A stretch of DNA of 64,000 nt from Marinobacter orientalis (lineage in GTDB: Bacteria > Pseudomonadota > Gammaproteobacteria > Pseudomonadales > Oleiphilaceae): positions 1,488,001 through 1,552,000 of the forward strand of contig NZ_SRZX01000001.1 in assembly GCF_004792665.1 (NCBI RefSeq), written 5' to 3'. The notes beneath the pieces were generated by a model. That model ran no database searches and was not told where the DNA came from. It worked only from the letters and a program-made list of their open reading frames with translations. Shown piece after piece: positions 62,778 through 64,000 of the stretch; within the stretch, counting starts at the first letter, position 1; every line of letters starts with the position of its first letter. Made by a program: the position numbers and the translations under genes.

Positions 62778-63735
62778 AGGGCATCACCAGAGGCTGGCTC
62801 TGCCTACTCCATTTGCTTTGGCGGGTCTTGCTGGGTGATTCCCCGAACAGACGGGCGTAATCGATAGCGAACTGCCCGAGGTGACAGAAGCCCAGATCAG
62901 AAGCGATTTGCTGCACGCAGCGTTCGTTGCTCCGGGCGGCGATTTGACGCCTTGCAACGTGGAGCCGAAGGATTTTGGCGTGTGCGGAGGGTGTTCGCCC
63001 CAGCAGCTCCCGGAAAGCGTAGAACAGCAATCGCCGGCTGGTGTGTGTGATTTCGCAGAGTTCGCTGACGCTTGGGGGATTATCCAGACGGCTTCGTATC
63101 AGCTCCTCGGCCAGGCCGACGATCCGCCGCCGATGGACCAGGCTGGACCGGGCAAGGTGGTTCTGGGGGGCACTCGCCGCCAGAGAGATGATGTGTGCGG
63201 CAAGGTCGGCACCATTGCGGACGCCCCAGTATTCTGTCACCCAGGGCTCTGACAGCAGTCGCCCAAGAAGCCCGGCGATATGAACCGTGACAGCCGTATC
63301 AGCCCTTATGCACCAGCACCCCCATATGGCGCCGGCTGAGAGTCCATATTCTGTCTCGCAGATCCGCTCCGCAAGGTCCAGGGGAATTGATATGGCCTGT
63401 TGACGCTGTCCGGCGGCTACCTGTTGATAGACTTCACCGCCGGGATCCAGCAACAGAATCTGTCCGGCGTCGAGCTGATGACCACGAAACCGGCCTCCGG
63501 CGCATGTGTGGGTGATGGGGGAAATGGTCCAGAAATCATCGGAACGAGATCCTGAGCAAAGTAAAGAGGTGTTGGAACCGCTTTCATAAACAAGGCAATC
63601 GTTAACCCGGGTGGCCGCGATAAATGTTTCCATTGGCCCGGTTTCTGACTGGGTGATCTCCACGTCCCAGATGTGCCCTAAAGCTTGCTGAAACTCTTCG
63701 ATCTCCTGGTAAGTGCTCCGGTGCGGTACATTCAC
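62701..63735 (-). CDS. AraC-family transcriptional regulator
   Basis: About 344 residues: ligand domain in the N-terminal half (GQILLLDPGGEVYQQVAAGQRQQAISIPLD) and AraC helix-turn-helix (VSELCEITHTSRRLLFYAFRE; QQIASDLGFCHLGQFAIDYARLFGESPSK). I choose a GTG at 63735 with GGAGA 7 nt upstream, because the longer frame begins at a TTG inside the neighbouring terminator. The last 45 residues are low in homology, rich in Ser/Arg/Pro, and overlap the end of the convergent lipoprotein gene by 77 bp; the true stop was probably displaced. Confidence 0.78.
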   Translation of the reverse strand: MNVPHRSTYQEIEEFQQALGHIWDVEITQSETGPMETFIAATRVNDCLVYESGSNTSLLCSGSRSDDFWTISPITHTCAGGRFRGHQLDAGQILLLDPGGEVYQQVAAGQRQQAISIPLDLAERICETEYGLSAGAIWGCWCIRADTAVTVHIAGLLGRLLSEPWVTEYWGVRNGADLAAHIISLAASAPQNHLARSSLVHRRRIVGLAEELIRSRLDNPPSVSELCEITHTSRRLLFYAFRELLGRTPSAHAKILRLHVARRQIAARSNERCVQQIASDLGFCHLGQFAIDYARLFGESPSKTRQSKWSRQSQPLVMPFSRAQPPRSATSGRPSHPAFPGADR

Positions 63736-63837
63736 GAGGGCTCTCCGAGTGAATACCCTTGAAAACTGTCTGACAGTGACGGACTGGTTTATACGATCGC
63801 AATCATTCTTCAGGCTATACGGCGAGACCAAAAAAAA

Positions 63838-63865
63838 CAGACCCCGACAAAAAAGCCGGGGTCTG
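63838..63865 (-). terminator. Rho-independent terminator of the acyl-CoA ligase gene
   Basis: CAGACCCCG (63838-63846) pairs with CGGGGTCTG (63857-63865). On the minus strand the stem is followed by a run of eight T (63830-63837). It lies 28 bp after the ligase stop. Confidence 0.85.
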
Positions 63866-63892
63866 CAGACAGGAACCAGGCAGTAATAGTGA

Positions 63893-64000
63893 TTAACTCT
63901 TCAATCCCATCTCCTCGATAGAAATCTCCCGCATCTTGAACTTCTGGATCTTCCCGGTAACCGTCATCGGGAATTCATCGACGAACTTGTAATTCCGGGG
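63893..64000 (-). CDS. Acyl-CoA ligase/synthetase, C-terminal end only
   Basis: The last 35 codons of a minus-strand gene running off the window. [20 protein letters not shown] contains the catalytic lysine motif of the ANL C-terminal domain (TVTGKIQK), and it ends EEMGLKS. The rest is outside the window, so chain-length preference cannot be judged. Confidence 0.88.
   Translation of the reverse strand, partial: PRNYKFVDEFPMTVTGKIQKFKMREISIEEMGLKS

Overview
This window reads as chromosomal DNA of a marine, Marinobacter-like gammaproteobacterium. That is an inference from protein style and moderately high GC; there is no rRNA or tRNA here to fix the taxon. The density is that of an ordinary bacterial chromosome. 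I see no prophage, no intact insertion sequence, no CRISPR array and no RNA gene.

Layout. (1) 1-7305: the end of a crotonase gene, then an AraC-type regulator (mmsR-like) divergent from a valine/isobutyrate catabolic operon: mmsA, acyl-CoA dehydrogenase, enoyl-CoA hydratase, 3-hydroxyisobutyryl-CoA hydrolase, mmsB. Together these convert isobutyryl-CoA to propionyl-CoA. (2) 7465-15218: a short-chain acyl-CoA synthetase, a thioesterase and an alpha/beta hydrolase, followed by a complete five-gene branched-chain-type (Liv) ABC importer. Similar palindromes stand in front of both transcription units. (3) 15456-28954: a complete tad/flp pilus locus: a receiver-AraC regulator, flp, tadV, an extra AAA ATPase, cpaB/rcpC, secretin rcpA, a small lipoprotein, tadG, two TadE-like minor pilins, tadZ, tadA, tadB, tadC and tadD. 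(4) 29004-33519 (minus): MscS channel, retinol-saturase-like flavoprotein, and a large uncharacterised protein with a possible Cys-His-Asn triad. (5) 33609-39171: an OruR-like AraC regulator divergent from a flavoprotein, an FMN 2-hydroxy-acid oxidase and a benzoylformate-decarboxylase-like ThDP enzyme, probably a hydroxy-acid catabolic set. (6) 39632-43717: a LuxR response regulator convergent with a hybrid histidine kinase, a lipoprotein and a DUF2235 hydrolase.

(7) 43810-53225 is a patchwork of an acyl-CoA ligase, NAD-malic enzyme, small orphans, a DUF2959 lipoprotein, a stand-alone CheB-like methylesterase and a cupin. It holds the clearest signs of genome decay: an SMR multidrug transporter reduced to its first and last residues by an in-frame deletion, a head-to-head junction of a truncated HxlR regulator and a truncated nitrilase, and the first few codons of a GFA-family gene cut by a REP-like repeat that also occurs near 43.8 kb. 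(8) 53400-62777: an RND efflux pair, an AttH/lipocalin-type secreted protein, a large MscS channel with an added N-terminal domain, and an NlpE-META lipoprotein. (9) 62701-64000: an AraC regulator and the 3' end of another acyl-CoA ligase.

I did not find a clearly new multi-gene system. The best candidates for new biology are the AAA ATPase built into the tad locus, the 649-residue Cys-His-Asn protein with its flavoprotein/MscS partners, the hydroxy-acid operon with its tandem-repeat operator, and the scar region at 50.8-52.0 kb.
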